Positions 1-6,460 of a stretch of 7,407 bases of DNA are shown here, piece after piece; position 1 is the first letter of the stretch, and every line of letters starts with the position of its first letter. The stretch comes from Candidatus Woesearchaeota archaeon (GTDB lineage Archaea > Nanobdellota > Nanobdellia > Woesearchaeales > SKIA01): positions 1 to 7,407 of the forward strand of contig SKXU01000009.1 in the NCBI GenBank assembly GCA_007128245.1. The letters run 5' to 3'. The translations under genes and the position numbers were made by a program. The notes under the pieces are model-generated. The model was not told the DNA's origin. It saw only the letters and a program-made list of their open reading frames with translations, and ran no database searches.

Positions 1-1446
1 AGAAGCAGTAGCAAAAGCACCCATACCAGCACAAGGACTGCCATCAAGCAAACGAAAATCACCCGCAGAAGCATCAACAAACAACGGATCAGCAACAACA
101 GAACCAACATCCCACAACAAAGAAGCACCCTCATACGCTAACGACTGCCACTCAGAAAGACTATACTGGCCTCCTCGTCCACTAGGCCTATGATGTGTTG
201 CGCGACCCAAATCAAACGTAACTGCGCCCACAGTATTATAATAACAATTTTGCTCAAATGAGAGCTCCGGAACAGTAGAATCAAACGCCTCATCATTCAT
301 GTACGTACCAACCCATGTGCTGTCTCGTACCTGATTGTCTACCACAATATTATTTCTAAAGGTAATATTAACAGGACCATCGTTGTATATGTCTGCCAGA
401 TTCTGATGTGAACAACAAAGAGAGGGTAGCATCGTAAACCCTGTGCTGTTCACAAACGTGTTAAACTCGTAGAGTTGATGAGCTTGGTGCGTATTACCCC
501 CAAAGTTCCTTACATGCACCCCTCTAGTACCATCAATGATTACGTTGTGATGAAAGTGCGTGTACTGCGTTCCTGAACCAAATGCCATGTTTTCACAGTT
601 AATGAACGTGTTGTTAAACACGTGAAGAAAACTTTTTTCGCGCACTTGTGCATGTTTCTGAAACATACATGATGCGTATTGCGCAGGTGAACCATCAAGG
701 TTCCTTCCTCTTGTGCGTTGGGAGAACTCATTATTGAATACAGTAATATTGTTTCCACTAAACAGTTGAACCCCTACACCGCTAAAACCGATATTAGGAT
801 TACCTACAAGAATCGGGTCTCGAAAGTTATCGTAAAAGATGCTATCCCAAATATTCACCCGACTTGCTTCTGTCATCCTCAGTCCCGCAGGATTTCCCCC
901 ATTATCTTTTCTGGCACACCCGTGAACCTCCACATCAAAGACATCTATATCTGAGCTAAAACCAATCTCTATGCATGAACCAGGAGTGTCTCTGAACTCC
1001 ATATTTGACACCTCCCACCAATTTGCTGCCAGCAAGTAAACTCCAAAAGTATAGGGTTCTTCCAGAATGTCACCAATAACTGGTCGCTCACCAGGAAACC
1101 CTCGCAGCCTGATTGGATGCTCAGGGGTTCCGCTGATTCCTTGCAAGTGCGCTATTGCAGTTGCATGCGTTTGTGTCTGAATAACCGTATCATGCACGCC
1201 CTCCCGTAAATACACAACATCACCTGGTTGAAGCGCCCGCCAACCATTAGGACGAAGACTTGAATTAAAATACGTAACAATCTGCCCAAACGTCCGCCAC
1301 GGAGAATCAATACTCCCATCATCAGCATCATCACCATGCACAGGATCGATGTAATAACACGTACCGTCTCCAATCGCTTCACACACCGCAGAAGCAACAC
1401 CAACAAACAGGAAAAACGCTAACACCCACACAAAGACACGAAACAT
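1..1446 (-). CDS. Secreted right-handed beta-helix (pectate-lyase-like) protein, C-terminus cut by window edge
   Basis: Reading the minus strand from ATG at 1446 gives 482 codons with no stop up to position 1, so the gene continues beyond the window. Residues 1-20 are a signal peptide (hydrophobic core, ending GVASA before V-C). The mature protein begins with a Cys pair (C22, C30) around GDGTC, then YYIDPVHGDD and DGSIDSPW, then PGDVVYLREGVH, the usual entry into secreted parallel beta-helix proteins. Asn-rich rungs such as NNITVFNNEF and HVFNNTFINCEN follow. It is a clear paralog of the complete gene at 1484-3166 (shared CARKD.GGNPAGL, FYD.FRD, KHAQ). The last visible residues (SPCAGMGAFATAS) align just before that paralog's dockerin module, so a dockerin probably lies a few codons outside. 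A carbohydrate-binding or lyase role is inferred from the fold; no catalytic residues can be assigned. A leaderless start is supported by a TATA-like box 27 bases upstream. Confidence 0.9.
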   Translation of the reverse strand, partial: MFRVFVWVLAFFLFVGVASAVCEAIGDGTCYYIDPVHGDDADDGSIDSPWRTFGQIVTYFNSSLRPNGWRALQPGDVVYLREGVHDTVIQTQTHATAIAHLQGISGTPEHPIRLRGFPGERPVIGDILEEPYTFGVYLLAANWWEVSNMEFRDTPGSCIEIGFSSDIDVFDVEVHGCARKDNGGNPAGLRMTEASRVNIWDSIFYDNFRDPILVGNPNIGFSGVGVQLFSGNNITVFNNEFSQRTRGRNLDGSPAQYASCMFQKHAQVREKSFLHVFNNTFINCENMAFGSGTQYTHFHHNVIIDGTRGVHVRNFGGNTHQAHQLYEFNTFVNSTGFTMLPSLCCSHQNLADIYNDGPVNITFRNNIVVDNQVRDSTWVGTYMNDEAFDSTVPELSFEQNCYYNTVGAVTFDLGRATHHRPSGRGGQYSLSEWQSLAYEGASLLWDVGSVVADPLFVDASAGDFRLLDGSPCAGMGAFATAS

Positions 1447-1461
1447 AGTCTACAAACCACG

Positions 1462-1486
1462 CTTTCACTATAAAAAACTTTCACTA
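1462..1486. repeat. 9-bp direct repeat flanking the TATA-like box
   Basis: On the plus strand, ctttcacta occurs at 1462-1470 and again at 1478-1486, 16 bases apart start to start. The two copies bracket the T-rich TATA-like element, and the second includes the stop codon of the upstream gene. It could be an operator or chance; only the repeat itself is seen. Confidence 0.4.
1469..1477 (-). promoter_or_regulatory. TATA-like box for the truncated beta-helix gene
   Basis: The minus strand reads TTTTTTATA here, centred 27 bases before the ATG at 1446. That spacing fits transcription starting at the start codon. The six-T run comes just after the stop of the upstream paralog (1484-1486) and could also act as its terminator. 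The 37-bp gap holds nothing else except a 9-bp direct repeat on both sides of the box. Confidence 0.55.
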
Positions 1487-3166
1487 CGAACCAAACGAGC
1501 GAGCAACAAGCACAAGATCAAACAAATCAATCACGCCGTCATTATTGATATCTGCGTGTTGAGCAAATCCAGTGGGAGCAGCTGTTTGTCCAAGCCTATT
1601 TACCACATACAATAAGTCAGCAACTGCTACTGTTCCTGAGCCAGTAACATCTGCTTCTCTTATAACTGGAAGACTTCGTGCAGTGATCTGAGCCCCCCGT
1701 CCGAAACAAGCGCTTTGTGAGGATACTCTGTAATCACCTGCAGAGGGATTTACGAATTCAGGGTCTGCAACCACGCTTTGTGCATCAAACCCTACAACTT
1801 GCCCGTTGTGTGAGAACGCCTGCCATTCGTCAAACGTGAAGAATCCTCCGTCGTTTCCGCGACAGCACTTAACGTTAAATCGTAACGCTCGATACGGGTT
1901 AAAATAACAATTATTCTCAAAGGAAAATCCTTCCACAAACCGCGGGATAGTGTCATCTATATCTCTGTACGTTGCAAAATCAATCAGATTGTTTTCTTGG
2001 TTGTAGTTCTCTGCTGTGTTATACACCACATTATTTCTGAACACAATCTGTTGTGGAGCATCAGGAAAAAGATGTGCTAAATCTCCCATGGGGTTGGCTA
2101 CATCACCCCCCGCAAATCTTTGAGCAATTACAGTATTTGACTCAAACGTCTGATTTTGCTGAATAGTTGGTCCCCCTGCATTCTGTGTTCCAAACCCTGA
2201 CTGCACATCTATGAGGAGATTATTGTAAATCCATGAGTTCTGTGTTCCTGTAGACACCGCATTCTGACAGTTTACTAGTGTGTTGTCAAAAAAGTGAAAG
2301 AATCCTTGAGGGTCATCTTGTGCGTGTTTGTACAAGACACAATCAAGGACGTCAAGTTCTGCTCCTGACGGCGAGCGAGCGGGTTTTGTTTGAAAAAACA
2401 GGTTATTATGCACCGTGATGTTACTTCCTCGAAACATCATCAGTCCCATTCCTCGAGAGTCCCAGTTAAGATGGTCAAACGGCCAATCAACGACGCGTCC
2501 GTCTCTGAAGGTGTCATAAAACGTGCTGTGAGAGACTTCTATGCGTTCTGAGCGAGTAAGTTCAAGCCCTGCAGGGTTTCCTCCCGTATCTTTTCGTGCA
2601 CAGTTATGAAAGGTCATTCCTCGTACCACGATATCTTGTGCATTTGCTATCCACATACAATCAGCAGGAGTCCATGCAACTTCAATATCTGAGATCTCCC
2701 ACCACTCAACCCCTAAAAATCCAAGTCCTGCCGAGCCTTCAGGATACTCAGAAGTCCTTCCTACAACAGCTCGTTCGCCTGGAAACGCAGTAAGTCTGAT
2801 TGGGTGCTCTGCAGTACCACTTTGTTCACGCCCAGGGTTAAATGTATCTCTTCGAAACGACGCAACACCACATGGTTGAGTCATTGGGTCTTCTTGATAG
2901 CTAGAGCAAACAGGTGTGTTATGCAACCCCTCTCGTAAATAAATTACGTCTCCTGGGTTTAGCCACACGTGATCTGGTGGAAAAGGCCAGTTTGCGAATT
3001 GAATGTTCATGAAGGTTTGCCACGGAGAATCGATACTTCCATCATTAGTATCATCACCATGCACAGGATCGATATAATAACACGTCCCTTCCCCAGTTGC
3101 TTCACACACCGCAGACGCAACACCCACAAACACGAAGAGCGCAAACACCCACATGAAATACTTCAT
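1484..3166 (-). CDS. Secreted right-handed beta-helix protein with C-terminal dockerin-like module
   Basis: This is a complete 560-residue protein. Residues 1-19 form a signal peptide ending GVASA. The mature N-terminus has C21 and C29 around GEGTC, then YYIDPVHGDD (30-39), DGSIDSPWQTF (42-52) and PGDVIYLREG (71-80), typical of secreted pectate-lyase-like beta-helix proteins. Repeated Asn-rich rungs run from about 150 to 450. Residues 502-560 form a type I dockerin-like pair of EF-hand loops. Loop one (506-517, DVTGSGTVAVAD) has T508 and S510 where Asn/Asp ligands are usual; loop two (539-550, DINNDGVIDLFD) is canonical. The likely role is binding or degrading an extracellular polysaccharide, held to the surface or a complex by the dockerin; this is inference from fold and module, and no catalytic residues are assigned. 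It is a tandem paralog of the gene at 1-1446, 37 bp away. The ATG is supported by a TATA-like box 26 bases upstream. Confidence 0.92.
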   Translation of the reverse strand: MKYFMWVFALFVFVGVASAVCEATGEGTCYYIDPVHGDDTNDGSIDSPWQTFMNIQFANWPFPPDHVWLNPGDVIYLREGLHNTPVCSSYQEDPMTQPCGVASFRRDTFNPGREQSGTAEHPIRLTAFPGERAVVGRTSEYPEGSAGLGFLGVEWWEISDIEVAWTPADCMWIANAQDIVVRGMTFHNCARKDTGGNPAGLELTRSERIEVSHSTFYDTFRDGRVVDWPFDHLNWDSRGMGLMMFRGSNITVHNNLFFQTKPARSPSGAELDVLDCVLYKHAQDDPQGFFHFFDNTLVNCQNAVSTGTQNSWIYNNLLIDVQSGFGTQNAGGPTIQQNQTFESNTVIAQRFAGGDVANPMGDLAHLFPDAPQQIVFRNNVVYNTAENYNQENNLIDFATYRDIDDTIPRFVEGFSFENNCYFNPYRALRFNVKCCRGNDGGFFTFDEWQAFSHNGQVVGFDAQSVVADPEFVNPSAGDYRVSSQSACFGRGAQITARSLPVIREADVTGSGTVAVADLLYVVNRLGQTAAPTGFAQHADINNDGVIDLFDLVLVARSFGS

Positions 3167-3187
3167 AAGAAGATGCGGTGTTTATTG

Positions 3188-3196
3188 TTTATAAAT
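3188..3196 (-). promoter_or_regulatory. TATA-like box for the complete beta-helix gene
   Basis: The minus strand reads ATTTATAAA, centred 26 bases before the ATG at 3166, and directly abuts the stop codon (3197-3199) of the upstream small membrane-protein gene. No Shine-Dalgarno-like sequence lies between box and ATG, so a leaderless transcript is likely. Confidence 0.65.
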
Positions 3197-3373
3197 TCAT
3201 CTCACGCGGACGCGGGGTCTGCGCCCTGCTGCAATAAACTGCAATCCGAGCACCAAAAAGATAATTCCTACAACGAGCTTGGCAAATTCGAACAAGAAGT
3301 CAAAGAGCAACCAAATTCCTACGACGACGAGAAAGATTCCTGCTCCTAACCAAAAATATCTACTTACGCTCAT
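3197..3373 (-). CDS. Small hypothetical membrane protein with two transmembrane segments
   Basis: This is a 58-residue protein starting MSVSRYFW. It has two hydrophobic stretches, roughly residues 8-26 (LGAGIFLVVVGIWLLF region) and 31-48 (AKLVVGIIFLVLGLQFIAA), joined by a short turn with Phe, Asp and Glu. It ends in a basic tail (GRRPRVRVR) that probably faces the cytoplasm. The frame is open further upstream to an ATG at 3484, but that extension is not membrane-like and crosses an inverted repeat. The internal ATG at 3373 is preferred because a TATA-like box sits 26 bases upstream. It is divergent from the peptidyl-tRNA hydrolase gene and 30 bp ahead of the beta-helix gene. I do not recognise a family and assign no function. 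Confidence 0.7.
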   Translation of the reverse strand: MSVSRYFWLGAGIFLVVVGIWLLFDFLFEFAKLVVGIIFLVLGLQFIAAGRRPRVRVR

Positions 3374-3395
3374 ATCCTCAACAAGTATGTTTCTG

Positions 3396-3403
3396 TATAA
3401 ATA
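3396..3403 (-). promoter_or_regulatory. TATA-like box for the small membrane protein
   Basis: The minus strand reads TATTTATA, centred about 26 bases before the ATG at 3373. This spacing is the main reason to choose that start over the upstream in-frame ATG at 3484. Confidence 0.6.
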
Positions 3404-3408
3404 GGTGT

Positions 3409-3476
3409 CGCCCTGTTCACTCACGCATCTTCCTTGCTGCCCAAAGGGAGTGCTCGGTGCGCTTAAGAACAGGGCG
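3409..3476 (+). other. Long inverted repeat with nested stems in divergent intergenic region (possible structured RNA)
   Basis: Perfect 10-bp arms, CGCCCTGTTC (3409-3418) and GAACAGGGCG (3467-3476), enclose two further pairable segments. CGCATC (3424-3429) pairs with GGTGCG (3456-3461), and CTTCCTT (3429-3435) pairs with AAGGGAG (3444-3450), leaving an eight-base loop; base 3429 can belong to only one of these two. Both inner stems need G-U wobbles that exist only in plus-strand RNA, which favours a plus-strand transcript if this is an RNA. It lies between the two divergent TATA-like boxes. It could instead be a protein-binding palindrome or a cruciform. No known RNA family was recognised. 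Confidence 0.45.
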
Positions 3477-3500
3477 TAGAGCATGAAAAACCCTTTGACT

Positions 3501-3508
3501 TTTTATAT
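3501..3508 (+). promoter_or_regulatory. TATA-like box for the peptidyl-tRNA hydrolase gene
   Basis: TTTTATAT is centred about 25 bases before the ATG at 3529, and the intervening sequence has no ribosome-binding motif, which fits a leaderless mRNA. On the opposite strand the same bases read ATATAAAA, so the element could also start a minus-strand transcript near 3480. Confidence 0.65.
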
Positions 3509-3528
3509 CAGATGGCCTCTCTACGCGT

Positions 3529-3870
3529 ATGTATAAACAAGTCCTCCTCGTTCGTCAAGATTTAAAGCTTCCGAAAGGGAAAACGGCTGCACAGGCAGCT
3601 CATGCCGCTGTGGAAGCTGCTCATCGCGCAGATAAAGATGTTTATCTTGCTTGGAGAAAGGAGGGTATGGCCAAAATCGCCCTCAAGGTCGAGGATGAAA
3701 AACAACTATACACAGTTATCCAACATGCAAAAAACGCAGGGATCGCAACAGCCATCATTACTGATGCAGGGAAGACTACTGTTGCTCCTGGCACCGTCAC
3801 GTGCGGCGCGATTGGCCCTGCTTCAGAGGATAAGATAGACCCGCTTACCAGCGAGCTTAAACTACTCTAA
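3529..3870 (+). CDS. pth2: Peptidyl-tRNA hydrolase, archaeal/eukaryotic type (Pth2)
   Basis: This 113-residue protein is the usual length for archaeal Pth2. It hydrolyses the ester bond of peptidyl-tRNA released from stalled ribosomes, recycling tRNA in the cytoplasm. Visible family signatures are the N-terminal VRQDLKLPKGKTAAQAAHAA (residues 8-27), with the conserved Lys-Gly-Lys and Ala-Gln-Ala-Ala-His, and the C-terminal ITDAGKTTVAPGTVT block (77-91), followed by AIGPA. D79, the Thr pair at 83-84 and PGT (87-89) sit where the family's conserved active-site region lies. The protein has no signal peptide. The gene opens the plus-strand block and is divergent from the small membrane protein. 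The ATG at 3529 is supported by the upstream TATA-like box. Pth2 in place of bacterial Pth is a good marker that the host is archaeal. Confidence 0.96.
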   Translation: MYKQVLLVRQDLKLPKGKTAAQAAHAAVEAAHRADKDVYLAWRKEGMAKIALKVEDEKQLYTVIQHAKNAGIATAIITDAGKTTVAPGTVTCGAIGPASEDKIDPLTSELKLL

Positions 3871-3874
3871 AAAC

Positions 3875-3881
3875 TTAAATA
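3875..3881 (+). promoter_or_regulatory. TATA-like box for the retropepsin-like/ATP-grasp operon
   Basis: TTAAATA lies five bases after the Pth2 stop codon, centred 25 bases before the ATG at 3903. It suggests that the protease/ATP-grasp pair has its own leaderless promoter rather than only reading through from pth2. Confidence 0.55.
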
Positions 3882-3902
3882 CCGTTGTTGATTACTCATT
3901 GT

Positions 3903-4271
3903 ATGAAGGATAAGATTATTCTTGGGCTCACTGAAGATGTGATGGTCATCTCTGATTCCGGTCGCCAGACGGTACATGCACGTATCGACACCGGAGCCAC
4001 TACGAGCAGTATCGATGCAAATCTGGCTGCAGAACTCAAGCTAGGTCCTATTGAGAAGACGAAAAAGGTCAAAAGTGCAAATGGTATGAAATTGCGGCCC
4101 GTTATTCGAGGCAGAGTTCAGATTGGAGGGAAAACCTTTGATGGATTATTCACGTTAGCAGATCGCAGTCACATGACGTATCGCGTGCTTATCGGCCAAG
4201 ATATTTTGCGCCAAGGATTCTTAATTGATCCAAATAAAGATACATTGCTTGTTGAAGAGGATGATGAGTAA
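3903..4271 (+). CDS. Retropepsin-like protein, RimK-associated 'ATP-dependent zinc protease' family
   Basis: This is a 122-residue cytoplasmic protein. The retropepsin signature is clear: RIDTGATTSSID (27-38), with D29-T30-G31 as the putative catalytic Asp loop. A matching flap/return strand follows in RPVIRGRVQIGG (65-76), and YRVLIGQDIL (93-102) is the conserved second half seen in this family. Members are commonly encoded beside RimK-type ATP-grasp ligases, as here, and are thought to process or regulate ligase products; the family's 'zinc protease' name is historical and metal dependence is not shown by the sequence. The start at ATG 3903 is chosen over an in-frame TTG at 3885 because the TATA-like box is 25 bases upstream. 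The stop codon overlaps the next ATG by one base (TAATG), implying translational coupling. Confidence 0.88.
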   Translation: MKDKIILGLTEDVMVISDSGRQTVHARIDTGATTSSIDANLAAELKLGPIEKTKKVKSANGMKLRPVIRGRVQIGGKTFDGLFTLADRSHMTYRVLIGQDILRQGFLIDPNKDTLLVEEDDE

Positions 4272-5350
4272 TGGTAAACGCCGCAATCATTAGTCTTGGT
4301 TCCACGAGCAGTCAATGGACATATGAGGCTATGAAAAATTATTTTGATGAAGTAGATAATCTACAACTCAAAGATATGGAAATATCTTTTTCTGGAGATA
4401 AGAGCGAGGTACTGTATCGTGGAGAGACGATAAAGCGCTACGATTGTATTTTTGCCAAAGGAAGCTTTCGCTATGCGCAGCTACTTGAGTCTCTTACTGC
4501 TGTCCTTGAGCGCGGGTGTTACATGCCTATTCGTTCAACTGGATTTACTGTGGGGCACGATAAGTTGCTTACCCAGTTGTCTTTGCATCAAGCAGGCGTT
4601 CCCATGCCAACGACGTATCAGGTATCAACGATTGAGGCGGCAAAGAATCTTATGGAGAAACTCAATTTTCCTCTCATCCTTAAATTTCCTAACGGAACCG
4701 GAGGCAAGGGCGTTCTCTACGCGGACAGCGTAGTCGTTGCCAACGGCATTTTGGACGCGCTCTCCGCGTTGCGCCAACCCTTTCTTATTCAAGAGTTCAT
4801 CGACACCGGAGGTCGTGATGTGCGCGCTATTGTCGTTGGCGATAAGGTGGTCGCTGCGTATCAGCGCGTCGCATCTAAAAAAGAGATTCGCTCAAACATC
4901 CACTCCGGCGGGCATGGAGAGCCCATTTCGCTTGATGCACACACGAAACAGTTGTGTGTCAAGGCTGCGCGCGCGGTAGGTGCGGACATGGCTGGTGTTG
5001 ATTTGATGATCAGCCACAGAGGACCTGTGTTTTTAGAAGTAAACCTTAGTCCTGGATTACAAGGCGTGGTGAGTACAACCAAGATTGATGTTCCTGATAA
5101 GATTGCAGAGTTCTTATTCACGCAAACCAAAGCGAGAAACGAAGAGATTGGTAAGGAAAAAAGTCAGCAAATCTTTCAGGAGCTCGAAGAGAATTCAGAG
5201 CATGAGATGATTACTGCGCTTGAGTTTAAAGGCAACAAGATCATGATTCCTCAGCTCATTACGAAACTCACGCAGTTTAATGAGCACGCGGATTATCGGT
5301 TTAAGGCAAAAAAAGAGTATCTTGAAATATCTCGTTTTGACGTAAAGTAA
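4271..5350 (+). CDS. RimK-family ATP-grasp carboxylate-amine ligase
   Basis: This 359-residue ligase would use ATP to activate a carboxylate as acyl phosphate and join it to an amine. ATP-grasp landmarks in order: HDKLLTQLSLHQAGVPMPTT (96-115), LKFPNGTGGKGV (137-148; ATP-lysine K138 and glycine loop), LIQEFIDTGGRDVRAIVVG (172-190), N209 followed by HSGGHGEP, AGVDLM (241-246), and FLEVNLSPGLQG (254-265) with E256 and N258 as metal/phosphate ligands. RimK relatives include ligases adding Glu to ribosomal protein S6, to LysW-type carriers, to coenzyme F420 or to tetrahydromethanopterin; the substrate cannot be read from this sequence. Residues from about 285 to 359 form a charged C-terminal extension not expected in a minimal RimK. 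The gene overlaps the protease gene by one base, so the two are probably co-translated and work together. Confidence 0.92.
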   Translation: MVNAAIISLGSTSSQWTYEAMKNYFDEVDNLQLKDMEISFSGDKSEVLYRGETIKRYDCIFAKGSFRYAQLLESLTAVLERGCYMPIRSTGFTVGHDKLLTQLSLHQAGVPMPTTYQVSTIEAAKNLMEKLNFPLILKFPNGTGGKGVLYADSVVVANGILDALSALRQPFLIQEFIDTGGRDVRAIVVGDKVVAAYQRVASKKEIRSNIHSGGHGEPISLDAHTKQLCVKAARAVGADMAGVDLMISHRGPVFLEVNLSPGLQGVVSTTKIDVPDKIAEFLFTQTKARNEEIGKEKSQQIFQELEENSEHEMITALEFKGNKIMIPQLITKLTQFNEHADYRFKAKKEYLEISRFDVK

Positions 5351-5353
5351 ATC

Positions 5354-5360
5354 TTTTTAT
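5354..5360 (+). promoter_or_regulatory. TATA-like box / T-rich element before the jelly-roll dockerin gene
   Basis: TTTTTAT is centred 27 bases before the ATG at 5384 in the 33-bp gap after the ATP-grasp gene. The T run may double as a terminator for the upstream operon. No Shine-Dalgarno-like motif at normal spacing precedes the ATG. Confidence 0.5.
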
Positions 5361-5383
5361 TCTCCTCGCCACAAAAAGGGTGT

Positions 5384-6460
5384 ATGAGATGGTCTATCTT
5401 GGTGCTTGTTGTGCTCATTCCCTTTGTATTTGCACTAGAAAATGAGTGCGCTAATCCTCATGAGGCGTGGATTTGGTGTGATGATTTTGAAGAAGACCGT
5501 TTAGAGAGCTATTTTGAGTACGTTGATCGGGACGGTGCGTTCACAAGACAACCAGGCGTGGGTGTTGATGGAAGTTATGGGATGCAAGTAGTGTTTGAAC
5601 AAGGAGCAGTAGATGTGGGCAATCTTAAGCTCGCAGTTGGTGCTCAGCCAAGCACCTATTTTCGTCCTGTTGATGATGGCATAGAAAATTACACAGAGCT
5701 GTATTGGCGGATGTATTTGCGTCATCAGGACGGTTGGGTGGGCGGAGGTGCCGCAAAGCTATCTCGTGCCACAACAATTCTTTCGCCTGGATGGGCACAA
5801 GGAACTTTGGCTCATGTCTTTAGTATGGGATGTCAAGATACTGGTCTTGATGCGTGTCTTGGTTTAGATCCTGCCAGTGGCATCGGTGCTGACGGCACAG
5901 TTCGCTCCACTCGGTATAATGATTGGCCAAATCTTCGTTGGTTAGGAGCTCAAGCAGGTACCAAGCCACTGTTTTCTTCAGAACATGTTGGCGAGTGGTT
6001 TTGTATCGAGGCGTATGCGCGCCTTAACGATCCAGGGCAAAGTAATGGTGTATTTCGTTTGTGGATTAATGATGAGCTTGATGCTGAGGGCACCGGCATC
6101 AATTGGGTTGGAAATTATCAAGGATACGGCATTAATAATATCTTTTTTGAAAATTATTGGAATGATGGGTCTCCCACTCGTCAGGAGCGATATTTCGATA
6201 ACATCGTTGTTAGCACTGAGCGTATTGGGTGTGAAACACCTTCTGAAGCTCAGGAACCTGAAGCGCCTCATCGACCAGAAGGAGATGTTACTGGTGATGG
6301 ACAGGTAGGTCTTGCTGACTTGTTGGCAGTCGTTTCGGTACTTGGGCGCTCTGTTGGTGAACCCGGCGTGAACGCTTTTGCTGATCAGAACGGTGATGGG
6401 GTGATTGACTTGTTTGATGTAGTTATTGTTGCTCGCAACATAGGCCGCACCGCAGGCTAA
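5384..6460 (+). CDS. Secreted jelly-roll (ConA/polysaccharide-lyase-like) protein with C-terminal dockerin-like module
   Basis: This is a 358-residue protein. Residues 1-17 form a signal peptide (MRW, hydrophobic core, ending FVFA). The mature part (about 25-282) has the layout of a concanavalin A-like or alginate/polysaccharide-lyase-like jelly roll: WCDDFEEDRLESYF near the start, TELYWRMYLR (104-113), GEWFCIEAYARLN (203-215), GVFRLWINDEL (222-232) and YFDNIVVS (270-277). A Pro/Glu linker (284-298) leads to a dockerin-like pair of EF-hand loops: 301-312 (DVTGDGQVGLAD) and 334-345 (DQNGDGVIDLFD), both with good calcium ligands. The second loop and the helix after it (GVIDLFDVVIVAR) closely match the beta-helix protein at 1484-3166. 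The likely role is extracellular glycan binding or cleavage with dockerin anchoring; enzymatic activity is inferred, not shown. The reading frame continues open past the TAA into another jelly-roll-like domain. Confidence 0.88.
   Translation: MRWSILVLVVLIPFVFALENECANPHEAWIWCDDFEEDRLESYFEYVDRDGAFTRQPGVGVDGSYGMQVVFEQGAVDVGNLKLAVGAQPSTYFRPVDDGIENYTELYWRMYLRHQDGWVGGGAAKLSRATTILSPGWAQGTLAHVFSMGCQDTGLDACLGLDPASGIGADGTVRSTRYNDWPNLRWLGAQAGTKPLFSSEHVGEWFCIEAYARLNDPGQSNGVFRLWINDELDAEGTGINWVGNYQGYGINNIFFENYWNDGSPTRQERYFDNIVVSTERIGCETPSEAQEPEAPHRPEGDVTGDGQVGLADLLAVVSVLGRSVGEPGVNAFADQNGDGVIDLFDVVIVARNIGRTAG

Noticed and set aside
2596..3349. Plus-strand open frames inside the beta-helix and small membrane genes
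   Set aside because: They overlap strongly supported minus-strand genes and show no motif or promoter.
3374..3484. N-terminal extension of the small membrane protein to an ATG at 3484
   Set aside because: The extra 37 residues are not membrane-like, cross the inverted repeat, and would ignore the TATA-like box correctly placed for the ATG at 3373.
3885..3902. TTG start for the retropepsin-like protein
   Set aside because: It would lie only about 7 bases from the TATA-like box, and the added residues (LITHC) are not family-like; the ATG at 3903 fits the spacing.
6458..6460. TAA read as a sense codon by a changed genetic code
   Set aside because: Other genes here end normally at TAA (pth2, the protease and the ATP-grasp ligase), and the dockerin module is complete at this stop.
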